Assembly: GCA_040218535.1 (NCBI GenBank)
Contig: JAVJRG010000012.1
Coordinates: 434,001 to 498,000 of the forward strand
Source of the DNA: Lacipirellulaceae bacterium
GTDB lineage: Bacteria > Planctomycetota > Planctomycetia > Pirellulales > Lacipirellulaceae
DNA length: 64,000 nt
Direction: 5' to 3'
The first letter of the stretch is position 1; each line of letters starts with the position of its first letter. A program made the translations under genes and the position numbers. The notes below the pieces were generated by a model. The model was not told the origin of the DNA. It saw nothing but the letters and a program-made list of their open reading frames with translations, and searched no databases. Below are positions 1 through 8,272 of the stretch, piece by piece.

Positions 1-199
1 CTTGCTGATCGCCCACGGAACGCAAGATAAGCTGATTCCTTTCGCACATGGCAAGCGGCTTTTTGACGCAGCGAACGAGCCGAAGCAGCTCGTCCCGATC
101 ACGGGCGCAGATCACAACTGGACACCTCCACCAGGCTATTTGCAAACGCTTGATGCTTTTCTCGACAAGGTCCCCGCGAAAAGAGAAAGGTCTCAATAG
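1..199 (+). CDS. alpha/beta hydrolase, C-terminal fragment
   Basis: Only the last 65 residues are in the window; the gene begins upstream of position 1. The visible part has the usual end of an alpha/beta hydrolase fold: a strand with HGTQDKLIPF, where the Asp is the likely acid of the triad, and GADHN, where the His is the likely catalytic base. A helix ending near the TAG stop at 197-199 follows. Such proteins are serine esterases or peptidase-like hydrolases of the S9/BAAT type, but the nucleophile elbow is missing, so the substrate cannot be called. A lipoprotein gene starts 10 bases downstream, so the two may be co-transcribed. Confidence 0.75.
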   Translation, partial: LLIAHGTQDKLIPFAHGKRLFDAANEPKQLVPITGADHNWTPPPGYLQTLDAFLDKVPAKRERSQ

Positions 200-209
200 C
201 GATCCAGCA

Positions 210-1013
210 ATGATGCGAATACCCTTTGTACTTCTAACTTGCTTGATTGTTACCGGCTGCACCGGCTCGCGCTGGGCGCGAAGCGACCCCGACTACGCGG
301 CCAAGTATCCGCATCACACGGGCAACCTAGCGCGGATGACTAAGCAAGCGATTGATGCCCGGCATGTACGAGGGAAGAGTGGAGGCTATGCGGCGATGGG
401 ATTCCGAGGCGACCCGCACGCCTTGGCCGCGGAGGTGGGAGGGTTCGACTATACCGCTTCTTGGCTCGAGATGCGTGGCGGGCTCACGGGTTTGCTCTAC
501 GAAGGGAATGTGCCGGTTTCCGGTGGGCTGCTAGGCGCGGCAAGAGTCCAAAGCCCATCACGTTTGGCCCCGTATGCCGGCTTCGGTGCTTATGCGGGCA
601 TCTCGCCGGAGACCTCACTTCGCAACGATGGCATCGACAACGACCGCGACGGGTTTGTCGATAACGACGGCGAAAGTGAAAGAGATTTTGTCGCAGCTCT
701 AATCCCTGAAGCGGGCGTGCATCTTTGGCTAACTCCAAAGTGGCGCCTAACGGGATCAGCCAACTACTATGTCACGACTGCGGGCCGCGACAATGATTTT
801 CTGATGTTCACCGTCGGACTATCGCGTATGTCCGATACCAACGAAGCAACTACGCAACGTGGCAGAGCCTTGGAAGCAGATCGTCTCGACTGGGAAGTCG
901 GCTGTGTAGAAAGCGAGGACGAGTTGCGAAGCCGAGAGTACTCCAACGACCAACCGCTGTCGACTCAACCGATCTTTGAAGCACCGCTCCAGAAGCTGCC
1001 GCCGGTTGAGTAG
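210..1013 (+). CDS. putative outer-membrane-type lipoprotein
   Basis: A 267-residue protein. The open frame reaches back to position 48, but the signal sequence starts at the ATG at 210: MMRIPFVLLTCLIVTGC is a lipoprotein signal with a lipobox ending in Cys. The body contains an acidic stretch around residues 145-160 (DNDRDGFVDNDGES), like a calcium-binding loop. After it come alternating hydrophobic/aromatic strands (VHLWLTPKWRLTGSANYYV, FLMFTVGLSRM) that suggest a small beta-barrel or beta-sandwich. Glycine-rich strands precede the acidic loop. I do not recognise a named family. The start ATG overlaps a second ATG at 213, and either could be used. A short gap separates it from the hydrolase upstream. 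Confidence 0.6.
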   Translation: MMRIPFVLLTCLIVTGCTGSRWARSDPDYAAKYPHHTGNLARMTKQAIDARHVRGKSGGYAAMGFRGDPHALAAEVGGFDYTASWLEMRGGLTGLLYEGNVPVSGGLLGAARVQSPSRLAPYAGFGAYAGISPETSLRNDGIDNDRDGFVDNDGESERDFVAALIPEAGVHLWLTPKWRLTGSANYYVTTAGRDNDFLMFTVGLSRMSDTNEATTQRGRALEADRLDWEVGCVESEDELRSREYSNDQPLSTQPIFEAPLQKLPPVE

Positions 1014-1200
1014 CTCCAACGCTGGTTCTAACGGTCATGCCAGTTATTCGGCAGAGTCAGCGAGGCACGCTGTGCTCTCGTTTGACCCTCTCATGACCTA
1101 GACTTTAGTTCCTACATCACAGCGAGCGCACATCTGCTCTCTCCTCCCGCTGTGACTCAGGCTTAAGGCCAGAAAGATGGGCGCTGCTGCGCGAAGGGCT

Positions 1201-4200
1201 ATGTCACGAATCAATCTGAATCTCTCCTCGCTGGTGCGTGGTCTGAACTCGCTGGAAAGAGACCTAGCGCAAGTCGGCGAAGTGGGTAAGCTCTTCGGCA
1301 GCGCTGCTCAGCCCAACAAAATCGGCAGCTTGCTGGGGCAAGTCGGAGCGACTAACGATGTCTCGGTGAACAACTCAGCTACGGACCAGTCGGGCAGTTT
1401 GCTCTCCTCAGCCGCCGCGAACGCACAGTCCGATCTCAGCGAACAACTCAACCAATTGCGAGGGCTTCGCGAGCAACTTGCCAGTGCATTAAGTCAGTCG
1501 AGTGTCGACGATCAAGAGTTCGAATCGTTGCTACGCCGCTTCAGCGATGTCTCCGGCAGTCTGCCGAACAGGGCGATTGAGAACTCAAGCGAAACGAGCA
1601 GCACGACCGTTACTGGCCAGAACGTCGACCAAGTGACCGACGTCGAAGTCGTACGTATCGACGCAAACACCAGCACCACAATTGAAGGCGAAGTCACCCG
1701 CAGTGCCGAGGCCGCCACCATTAGCGTCACCGGAGCCGCTAGCGGCTTAGCCACCGCGACGGGCACGTTCCAAGTCACCGGTAACCGTGGCTCGCAAAGT
1801 TTCTCGATTGAAGCGGGTGAGTCACTCAGCGATGTCGCTAGTCGCATCAACGATGCTCGCTTCGCCACCGGCGTGCAAGCCGAAGCCGATGGTGACGAAC
1901 TGCGACTCACGACCACGGACCTTGGCTCGAATGCCACAGTGGCCTTCAACGTGATCGAGCTGGAAGCCACGCAATCCATCAGTGGTGTGAACTCGGGCCA
2001 AATCGAAGGTTTCACGGTCAATTCGACGGCGAGCGGAACGACAACGCTCAGCGGACAGTTCGTTTCCGATTCTCAAAGTGCCGAACTACGATTGATTGGC
2101 GCTAGCGGCGGCACGGTCGCAGGCACAGCGACCTTTGATCTCACCGGATCCACGGGCACGGCGTCGTTCTCAGCAACAGAAGGCGAATCGCTTGCCGGCT
2201 TAGCCGACCGCGTGAACGCAGAAACCAGAACCACCGGCGTCACCGCGAGCGTCGACGGGAACGAACTGGTGTTCACGAGTACCGATAGCGGCGAAACCGC
2301 AAGCGTCACGGTCAGCAACATCGTACGCGATTCTTCGACGAATGTCTCAGGCGTGAACGGCTCGCAGGTCACTGACTTTCAAGTCGGCTCAATCACCGCG
2401 AACACGACACGTACCATCAGTGGCTCCATCGACAGCACAGCAACGTCGGCCGTCCTGGTTTACCAGGGCGGAGGGGGCGAGATCGTCAACGACGCCACCT
2501 TCGACGTGACAGGCAACGTCGGAACTGCCCAAATCAGCGTCACTGGTGGCGAAACGCTCTCCGCCGCCGCCGATCGAGTCAATCAAGAGACCGCCACAAC
2601 AGGCGTCACCGCCACCGTCGATGGCGATCAACTCCGATTCAGCAGTGACGATACTGGGAGTGATGCAACGCTCTCGATTCAGCTCGTCGATGTGGAAAGT
2701 CAGGTGAGCACCTCGGGCATCAATGCTTCACAGATCAGCAGTTTTTCTGTGGACGCGATTGCTGATAACGGTTCGACGGTATTCTCAGGGACGATCGATC
2801 AGGCGGCCAGTAGTGCTGAACTGACTCGGACATTCGGCATCCTGGGCAATGGCTCGAACACCACTTTCGAGCTAACCGGCAGCGAAGGAACCGCGACGAT
2901 TTCTGTTGGCACTTTTGAAGGCGCGGAAAGCGTCCGCGACAAAATCAATGCAGAGACTTCCAACACGGGAGTAACCGCTTCAGTCAGTGGCAATACCCTA
3001 ACGATTACCAGCACCGACGTAGGCTCGGCAGCAGCGATCGAAGTGAACGTCACTTCTGGCTCATTCGCTACTACCGGGGGCAACGGTGACGGCACGGCTA
3101 ATGGTCAAGACGCGCAGGCCACCATCAACGGCCAGGCGCTTACTGCTGCCGGTAACGACTTTACGATCACCGATGGCGGCACGACCGTTTCATTCACCGC
3201 AGTGCAAGGTTTCACTGGTACCATCGACGACGTTACCGCGACTGCCGAGGACGGCGACTTTGACCTCAACGGTGGCAATGGCGACGGAACCGCAAACGGT
3301 GCCGAAGCAACCGCCACCATCAACGGCCAAGCGCTCACCGCCGCCGCTGGCGGGGTGTTCAGCATTGATGTCGATGGCGACACGTTCACACTGACCGTCG
3401 ACGAAGCCTTCACGGGCACGCTCGACACGATCACCGTCACTGCAGCAGATGCTGAGTTCAACACGGTTGACGAAAGTAGCAATGCCGCGACTTCCGCAAG
3501 TGGTTCCGATGCACAGGCGGTCATCAACGGCGAAACACTCAACTCCACTGACCTTAGTTTTTCATTCAGCGACGAGAACGGATCCTTCAACCTAACATTC
3601 GCCGAAGGCTTCACGGGGACATTCGACACGATTACAGTCTCGAACGAAGTCGAAGGGGAACTGACCGCCGAGAGCTCTTCCGCAAGCGGAACAGATGGTG
3701 AAGCAACCATCAACGGTGAAACGCTCACTGGCGAAGGTAATCGATTTACTGTCGAAACCAACGATGCCGAAATGGCACTCACCTTCGCGAGTGGATTCAC
3801 AAGTACGTTCGAGGGGCTCACGATCGAAAACGAGGTCGCGACCGAGGATGCTGATGACTCAGTCAAAGAAGAAGACCTCAATACCATTCTCGGGGCGTTG
3901 CTTGCCAGTGATGCTTCGACCCGGCAAGATGCCCTTGAATCGGCGCTAGCCGAAGTCGTCCAACTAGAGAACGCGTTGTTCAATCAGCAAACGCGTGAGC
4001 AACAGCAAGCTGAACTGGGCGGTCTGACCGAGCGCCGCTCGTTGCTATCAGAATTCGAGAGCGAGTCCAGCGAGCTTCAACGAGCGGCTATCTTCAGCGA
4101 GAGCTTTCGGAAACTCGTCGAAGAGAACCCCCGCATCGCGGAAAACTCGCTTTCTAGCAACGGGATTGACCCTCAGACCGTGCTGAACCTACTGGCGTAG
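1201..4200 (+). CDS. giant flagellin-like protein with hook-IN repeat arrays
   Basis: About 999 residues. The N-terminus MSRINLNLSSLVRGLNSLE resembles flagellin D0 (MSRINTNVSSL). The C-terminus resembles flagellin's closing helix: ESSELQRAAIFSES, then DPQTVLNLLA. The usual long D1 helices are shortened. The centre is repetitive: four units of about 122 residues (about 1618-3066) with the flagellin hook IN pattern (VTG..G...SIEAGESLSDVASRIN...TGV.A..DGDEL), then four units of about 65 residues (about 3075-3840) with A.ATINGQALT. A ATG at 1177 with AAGG eight bases upstream could add eight residues; I prefer 1201 because family members begin MSRIN. It should be exported by the flagellar type III system and assembled outside the cell. 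The next gene encodes a CsrA fusion, and CsrA is a known flagellin translation regulator. Confidence 0.75.
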   Translation: MSRINLNLSSLVRGLNSLERDLAQVGEVGKLFGSAAQPNKIGSLLGQVGATNDVSVNNSATDQSGSLLSSAAANAQSDLSEQLNQLRGLREQLASALSQSSVDDQEFESLLRRFSDVSGSLPNRAIENSSETSSTTVTGQNVDQVTDVEVVRIDANTSTTIEGEVTRSAEAATISVTGAASGLATATGTFQVTGNRGSQSFSIEAGESLSDVASRINDARFATGVQAEADGDELRLTTTDLGSNATVAFNVIELEATQSISGVNSGQIEGFTVNSTASGTTTLSGQFVSDSQSAELRLIGASGGTVAGTATFDLTGSTGTASFSATEGESLAGLADRVNAETRTTGVTASVDGNELVFTSTDSGETASVTVSNIVRDSSTNVSGVNGSQVTDFQVGSITANTTRTISGSIDSTATSAVLVYQGGGGEIVNDATFDVTGNVGTAQISVTGGETLSAAADRVNQETATTGVTATVDGDQLRFSSDDTGSDATLSIQLVDVESQVSTSGINASQISSFSVDAIADNGSTVFSGTIDQAASSAELTRTFGILGNGSNTTFELTGSEGTATISVGTFEGAESVRDKINAETSNTGVTASVSGNTLTITSTDVGSAAAIEVNVTSGSFATTGGNGDGTANGQDAQATINGQALTAAGNDFTITDGGTTVSFTAVQGFTGTIDDVTATAEDGDFDLNGGNGDGTANGAEATATINGQALTAAAGGVFSIDVDGDTFTLTVDEAFTGTLDTITVTAADAEFNTVDESSNAATSASGSDAQAVINGETLNSTDLSFSFSDENGSFNLTFAEGFTGTFDTITVSNEVEGELTAESSSASGTDGEATINGETLTGEGNRFTVETNDAEMALTFASGFTSTFEGLTIENEVATEDADDSVKEEDLNTILGALLASDASTRQDALESALAEVVQLENALFNQQTREQQQAELGGLTERRSLLSEFESESSELQRAAIFSESFRKLVEENPRIAENSLSSNGIDPQTVLNLLA

Positions 4201-4217
4201 GGTCCGCTGTGCGGACC
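4201..4217 (+). terminator. hairpin directly after the flagellin-like stop
   Basis: GGTCCGC-TGT-GCGGACC, a perfect 7-bp stem with a 3-base loop beginning at the base after the TAG stop. No T-run follows, so it may stabilise the 3' end rather than terminate. Confidence 0.45.
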
Positions 4218-4233
4218 AAACAAATCGTTGGGT

Positions 4234-4383
4234 ATCGCCGAGGCACGAGGCATACCTGACAAATAATGACCAAATCTCATTGACCAATGACCAATCGCAA
4301 GCGGTTGGCGAACGTGCCTTGGTCATTTGGACTTGGTCATTGGGCATTCCAGTAACTGGTATGCCTCGACCCTCGGCGAGACC
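4234..4383. repeat. imperfect inverted-repeat element
   Basis: The outer arms are ATCGCCGAGGCACGAGGCAT near 4234 and its near complement ATGCCTCGACCCTCGGCGA near 4361-4380. Inside lie several inverted TGACCAA/TTGGTCA words. This is a roughly 150-base structure with no coding signal, resembling a non-autonomous intergenic palindrome. The remainder of the gap up to 4440 shows nothing else. Confidence 0.5.
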
Positions 4384-4440
4384 CTCCAGCAAAGTGCTAG
4401 CACCACGAGAAAAACAGCCTGAAACTGATATAGGCAGCCC

Positions 4441-4674
4441 ACCCCCCACCGGGGTAGATTAATGGGGTTCGCAAGAGGCGAACATAAACGCATGTGTGGA
4501 CGGATCTCCAGTCGGTCTTAGTGATCGTCGCGTGCGTAGCAACGGTCAGGCTACCGATGCTTAAGTTCGCGGTGGGAATTGATGCAGGAGTGAACCTGCA
4601 ACCATCGTGAAGATGGTCAAGCTTCTTGATGCTGCTTCAAAGCACATCAAGCAGGCTGGAATGGAGATCCAACC
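4441..4674 (+). promoter_or_regulatory. structured 5' leader of the csrA-receiver gene
   Basis: Consecutive hairpins precede the ATG at 4675: GTTCGC/GCGAAC (4467-4483), TGCAGG/CCTGCA (4583-4600), ACCATC/GATGGT (4601-4617) and a long stem CTTGATG/CATCAAG (4625-4651) with an inner TGCT/AGCA stem. GGA triplets lie at 4587-4589 (beside the first loop), 4658-4660 and 4663-4665, the last two in the ribosome-binding region. CsrA proteins bind GGA, preferably in hairpin loops, so autoregulation is plausible but inferred. Confidence 0.5.
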
Positions 4675-5460
4675 ATGTTAGTCTTATCGCGCGGTCCTGA
4701 AGACCGCATCGTCTTCCCCACGCTGGGGGTGAATGTCGAAATCATTCGTGTTGACGGTAACCGGGTTCGTGTGGGCGTTGACGCGCCACGAGAAATTCCC
4801 GTGCTACGTCATGAACTTGTCGACGAAGAAGGCGAGGCAAAACCTCGCAAGCAGTCTAAGAAACAAGACACGAAGAAACAGCCTTCCAACAAAGAAACTC
4901 ACGATTTGCGCAACCAGCTCAACACGGCTCATCTCGCGCTCGGGCTGGTTGAGAAGCAACTGGAAGCCGGCATGACCGACAAGGCGATGAAAACGCTGCA
5001 TCGTGCGCTTCGCACTTTCGATCAACTTGAAGAGCACGTTGCTCCTTCCGCCGAAGTTGATTCTGCCAAGCGACGCGCGTTACTGGTCGAAGACGATCAG
5101 GGCGAACGGGAACTCCTCGCCGAACTTCTCCGTCTGAGCGGTTTTGAAGTCGATACCGCCGAAGACGGACTTCAAGCGTTAGTCTATCTCTCACGCAGCC
5201 GGGCCCCCGATGTCGTTCTCATGGACATCAACATGCCACGGCTTGATGGCGCAAAGACCATCGACACGATCCGAGAGAACCCCGACTTCGCCTCAATGCA
5301 AGTCTATGCCGTCACGGGTGAGGACCCTGACACGGTCGACGTCGAAGTCGGCCCCTGTGGGGTCGACGGCTGGTTCCAAAAACCCTACCAACCGCGCAAG
5401 TTACTAGACCACTTGCAAACGCAACTGGGAATGGAAGCAAAACAGACATTGGCAATTTGA
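4675..5460 (+). CDS. CsrA - DHp-like helix - response regulator receiver fusion
   Basis: A 261-residue, three-part protein. Residues 1-50 are a complete CsrA domain (MLVLSR..., VRVGVDAPREIPVLRHE) that keeps Leu4, Arg6 and the second RNA-binding Arg (Arg45). Residues 51-73 are a basic linker. Residues 74-122 form two helices beginning with HDLRNQLNTAHLALGLV, which looks like a histidine-kinase H-box (His76) without an ATPase domain. Residues 134-255 are a full receiver: Glu139/Asp140/Asp141, phospho-acceptor Asp184 in MDINMP, Thr214 and Lys236. CsrA alone is normally about 60-75 residues. The expected role is phosphorylation-tuned mRNA binding in the cytoplasm. The flagellin-like gene upstream is an obvious candidate target. 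The start follows GGAATGGAG. A strong terminator-like repeat follows the stop. Confidence 0.85.
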   Translation: MLVLSRGPEDRIVFPTLGVNVEIIRVDGNRVRVGVDAPREIPVLRHELVDEEGEAKPRKQSKKQDTKKQPSNKETHDLRNQLNTAHLALGLVEKQLEAGMTDKAMKTLHRALRTFDQLEEHVAPSAEVDSAKRRALLVEDDQGERELLAELLRLSGFEVDTAEDGLQALVYLSRSRAPDVVLMDINMPRLDGAKTIDTIRENPDFASMQVYAVTGEDPDTVDVEVGPCGVDGWFQKPYQPRKLLDHLQTQLGMEAKQTLAI

Positions 5461-5469
5461 CCAGAGCCC

Positions 5470-5546
5470 AATACAAGCACGCAGCGCAAGCAAGTGGATG
5501 GGCAGCCTCTTCGATAATTTTCTTGCTTACGCTGCGTGCTTGTATT
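5470..5546. terminator. bidirectional terminator-like inverted repeat
   Basis: 25-base arms at 5470-5494 and 5522-5546 pair with a single G-U type mismatch. The core is TACAAGCACGCAGCG. It sits between two convergent genes, 10 bases past one stop and 3 bases from the other (5549), so it can serve both. Confidence 0.7.
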
Positions 5547-5548
5547 TG

Positions 5549-6616
5549 TCAGGACAGTTCGACCACAGGTTGCTGCGAGCGCCGCAGTTGTCCACAAGCC
5601 GCGTCGATCTTGTTCCCCTTGCGGTGCCGGAACTGGACGCGGATGCCAGCTTGTTCGAGAATCTCGCGAAACGCGACCTGCCTTTCCATCGTAGGCGTTT
5701 CATAAGGTAAGCCAGCAACCGGGTTGTAGGGAATCACGTTCAGCAAAGCCTCGCGACCAGCCAAATGCTGGGCCAGTTCGCGAGCGTGCTGGGGCGCATC
5801 GTTCAATTCGGCGAGCAGAACATACTCATACGTGAGGCGACGCCCCGAGACTTCAAAGTAACGATCCGCCGCGTCGAGAATCGCGTCGAGTCCTATTTTA
5901 TCATTCACCGGGACGAGTTGGTTACGCAGCTCATCATTGGGAGCGTGCAAGGAGATCGCCAGCCGGTAGGTTCGCTCATGCCGGGCGAGTCGATCGATTG
6001 ACTTGGGCAGGCCGACCGTGCTAATCGTAATCCGCCGGGCGGAGATACCCAGACCATCTTCGCGATGAGCTTCTTCAAGAGCGGGGAGCAGGTTGTCGAG
6101 GTTCGCCAAGGGCTCGCCCATGCCCATGACGACAATGTGGGTGAGTCGAGGGTCCGGCCCATCAAATTCCTCACGGAGAAGGTGCCGTAGCCGGAGCATT
6201 TGCTCGACGATCTCGCCGGTGGTGAGATTGCGATCTACCCCGTCCAAGCCACTCGCACAAAACACGCAACCCATCCCGCAACCAACTTGGGTGCTGATGC
6301 AGATGGTTCGCCGTACTTTGTCACGCAGCAGAACGCACTCAATCTGTCCTCCCGCGGCAAGCGTGAGCAAAAGTTTCTCAGTTCCATCTTCCGCCTTGGT
6401 ATGCTTAGCAATTTGGCTCGTCCAAAGTGGCAACTCCGCGTCCAGTTGCTCACGAAGAGCCTTTGGCAGGTTTGTCATCTCCTGCCAACTGCGGGCGCGC
6501 TTTTCAAACAACCACTGGCGAATCTGCTTCCTGCGAAACTTCGGCACGCCGTGCCCTTGCAACCATACCGCAAGGTTGGCGTCGAGATCGTCAAGCAAGT
6601 GGCTTGGCTGGGACAT
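5549..6616 (-). CDS. rlmN: 23S rRNA (adenine-2503-C2)-methyltransferase RlmN
   Basis: A 355-residue radical SAM enzyme that methylates A2503 of 23S rRNA and A37 of some tRNAs at C2. The cluster motif is visible as CGMGCVFC (Cys-x3-Cys-x2-Cys). MGMGEPLANLDN, the SLHAPND stretch and the C-terminal DAACGQL, with the methyl-carrying Cys, are also present. The N-terminal accessory domain (QIRQWLFEKRARSWQEMTNLPK) is typical. I chose the ATG at 6616 (MSQPSHLL); an upstream ATG at 6679 would add 21 residues unlike the family. No clear Shine-Dalgarno precedes either. The beta-helix gene ends at 6681 on the same strand, so the two may be one transcript. Confidence 0.95.
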   Translation of the reverse strand: MSQPSHLLDDLDANLAVWLQGHGVPKFRRKQIRQWLFEKRARSWQEMTNLPKALREQLDAELPLWTSQIAKHTKAEDGTEKLLLTLAAGGQIECVLLRDKVRRTICISTQVGCGMGCVFCASGLDGVDRNLTTGEIVEQMLRLRHLLREEFDGPDPRLTHIVVMGMGEPLANLDNLLPALEEAHREDGLGISARRITISTVGLPKSIDRLARHERTYRLAISLHAPNDELRNQLVPVNDKIGLDAILDAADRYFEVSGRRLTYEYVLLAELNDAPQHARELAQHLAGREALLNVIPYNPVAGLPYETPTMERQVAFREILEQAGIRVQFRHRKGNKIDAACGQLRRSQQPVVELS

Positions 6617-6680
6617 GGGGGTAGACAAGAGTGAAACACGGGAAGGGTGGCTGAAAGCAGAGGTTAACGAGCACTTCATT

Positions 6681-8150
6681 CTAATCGAATGACTCGCCGA
6701 GCGTTTCCAACAGTTTCTTCTCCGCGGGTTGCTCGGCCCAAGGGCTTTTCAATTCAATCACAGGACGGGCGCCGGCCTTCATTCGCTCAGCGACTGAACC
6801 CTCTATTGGCAAAAAGTTGCCTGCCGCAGGGTCAACAAGCCCAGGGTTGAGCTCCTCATTGCTTGGTGGCAGCGCCAGCTGGACGGCCTTCTTTTCATTG
6901 CCGCTCTTTTTCTCATACGGCGCAATCGTAAAGTTTTGCTGATTATTCCAAAAAAGATTCCCCGTCAGAGCCAATGACGAACGAATCTCTTCAACGCTCT
7001 GAGATTGCTCCGGTTTTTGGTAGCTACTGAGACCGGTATCCGTCTCTTGAAAAATGTTTCTGCGGAGTTGAGCCCTCGTATCGGGAGCTAGTATTACTCC
7101 ACTCCGAAACGGCTCCCTGGCACCACCGTAGAAAGTATTCTGCTCGATCGTGTCGGACGCCTCTTCGTGAGCACCAATTCCATTGTCGATAAAGACATTA
7201 TTGCGGATAGTTGCCGCGGTCTTATCACGGAGATAGATTCCGCTACGGCGATTATTGAAGATCAGGCAATCTTCGATCGTCGGTGATGAATCCCTATGGA
7301 AGATGCCGTGATAGCAAGCCTGCGAGATCCGGCACCGCTTAATCGACACGTCCGCTGCTCCTTTGCCGACAAGGATGCCGCTATAGCCAAAGGTTCGGAA
7401 GTCGCAATCACGAACCCTAACAGGGCCAACTTCATTTCGCTTCGATCCGTGATAGGCCGCAGCACGCTCGTCTCGCGGTTCACGGATTTCCAAGCCTGTG
7501 CCCCGAATGCTGGCGAACAAGCAATGCTCGAACTCCACTTCCGCCCCTGTCGTCAACTTGACCCCATCGCCCGCTGAGTCAAGGACAGCCACGTTGGTAA
7601 ACTTCGCCTGGACATCGGCCAACAGGACCGCTGGGACACTCATCAGTCCCCCCTTCTTTACAGGGCCAGGCAATGAAATTGACAAGCCCCGTACCACAAC
7701 GCCGCGAGAATGCTTCATCGTCAGGGTTGGCTTCGGGCCAAGCTTCTCAACCATTTCACGCAAGATGGCTTCGTACTCTTCACCTTCAGCGGCGTTGGCT
7801 CGGCGATGATACTCGGCCATCTCCTCACGAATATCCTCGGGGGCCGCTTCCAAATCAAAGGGTTGAAAGTATCGCCCCTCGATGCGTGTCTTGTCCCAAC
7901 CAGCACCCCGGAGCGTGATTGGTTTGTTAATGGCCACACTCGTCTCGTAGACGCCAGGGCCAAGCTGAATGACATCGCCCGACTTGGCGGCATCGATGGC
8001 AGCTTGCAGGTCAGGATAGTCGCCGCTCCCATCGGCGCTGACAAGCAAAGAATCCCTATCAGGCCCTGCAAGATCTGCCGCCAGTACGTATGTGACGAAA
8101 ACGGATGCGACGAGCAGCGAAAGGAGCCAGCAAGTTGATCGATTGATCAT
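6681..8150 (-). CDS. secreted right-handed beta-helix (NosD/pectate-lyase-fold) protein
   Basis: 489 residues. It begins with a signal peptide (CWLLSLLVASVFVTYVLA, cut after about residue 24). Then comes SGDYPDLQAAIDAAKSGDVIQLGPGVY, the usual first coil of parallel beta-helix proteins. Repeated coils follow, such as DFRTFGYSGILVGKGAADVSIKRCRI, CLIFNNRRSGIYLRD and NVFIDNGIGAHEEASDTIEQNTF. These match the periplasmic copper-binding NosD / pectin-lyase-like class, often carbohydrate-active or structural. No catalytic motif was seen, so the substrate is unknown. rlmN follows 64 bases downstream. Confidence 0.8.
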   Translation of the reverse strand: MINRSTCWLLSLLVASVFVTYVLAADLAGPDRDSLLVSADGSGDYPDLQAAIDAAKSGDVIQLGPGVYETSVAINKPITLRGAGWDKTRIEGRYFQPFDLEAAPEDIREEMAEYHRRANAAEGEEYEAILREMVEKLGPKPTLTMKHSRGVVVRGLSISLPGPVKKGGLMSVPAVLLADVQAKFTNVAVLDSAGDGVKLTTGAEVEFEHCLFASIRGTGLEIREPRDERAAAYHGSKRNEVGPVRVRDCDFRTFGYSGILVGKGAADVSIKRCRISQACYHGIFHRDSSPTIEDCLIFNNRRSGIYLRDKTAATIRNNVFIDNGIGAHEEASDTIEQNTFYGGAREPFRSGVILAPDTRAQLRRNIFQETDTGLSSYQKPEQSQSVEEIRSSLALTGNLFWNNQQNFTIAPYEKKSGNEKKAVQLALPPSNEELNPGLVDPAAGNFLPIEGSVAERMKAGARPVIELKSPWAEQPAEKKLLETLGESFD

Positions 8151-8229
8151 TTTTCGCTCTCTTCAAGCTCGACCCTAAACTCGGCAATGCCTCTCATGGT
8201 GCGTTGCGCCGGGCTCCACGCACCCTACC

Positions 8230-8266
8230 GTAAGTTGCATCCGTGTTGATCCGTGTCATCCGTGGC
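8230..8266. repeat. short direct-repeat tract
   Basis: ATCCGTG recurs three times (GCATCCGTGTTGATCCGTGT then CATCCGTGG). Similar wording occurs near 28100-28130 (TGATCCGCGTTCATCTGTGG), so this is a dispersed intergenic motif. Confidence 0.4.
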
Positions 8267-8272
8267 CAAGAC

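Noticed and set aside
48-209. N-terminal extension of the lipoprotein gene
   Set aside because: Overlaps the hydrolase gene and precedes a clear signal peptide.
3105-3983. 292-codon ORF antisense to the flagellin-like gene
   Set aside because: It mirrors the Ser/Thr/Val-rich repeats of the real gene and has no independent domain or ribosome site.
6093-6692. 199-codon plus-strand ORF over rlmN
   Set aside because: Antisense shadow; rlmN has clear family motifs in the other direction.
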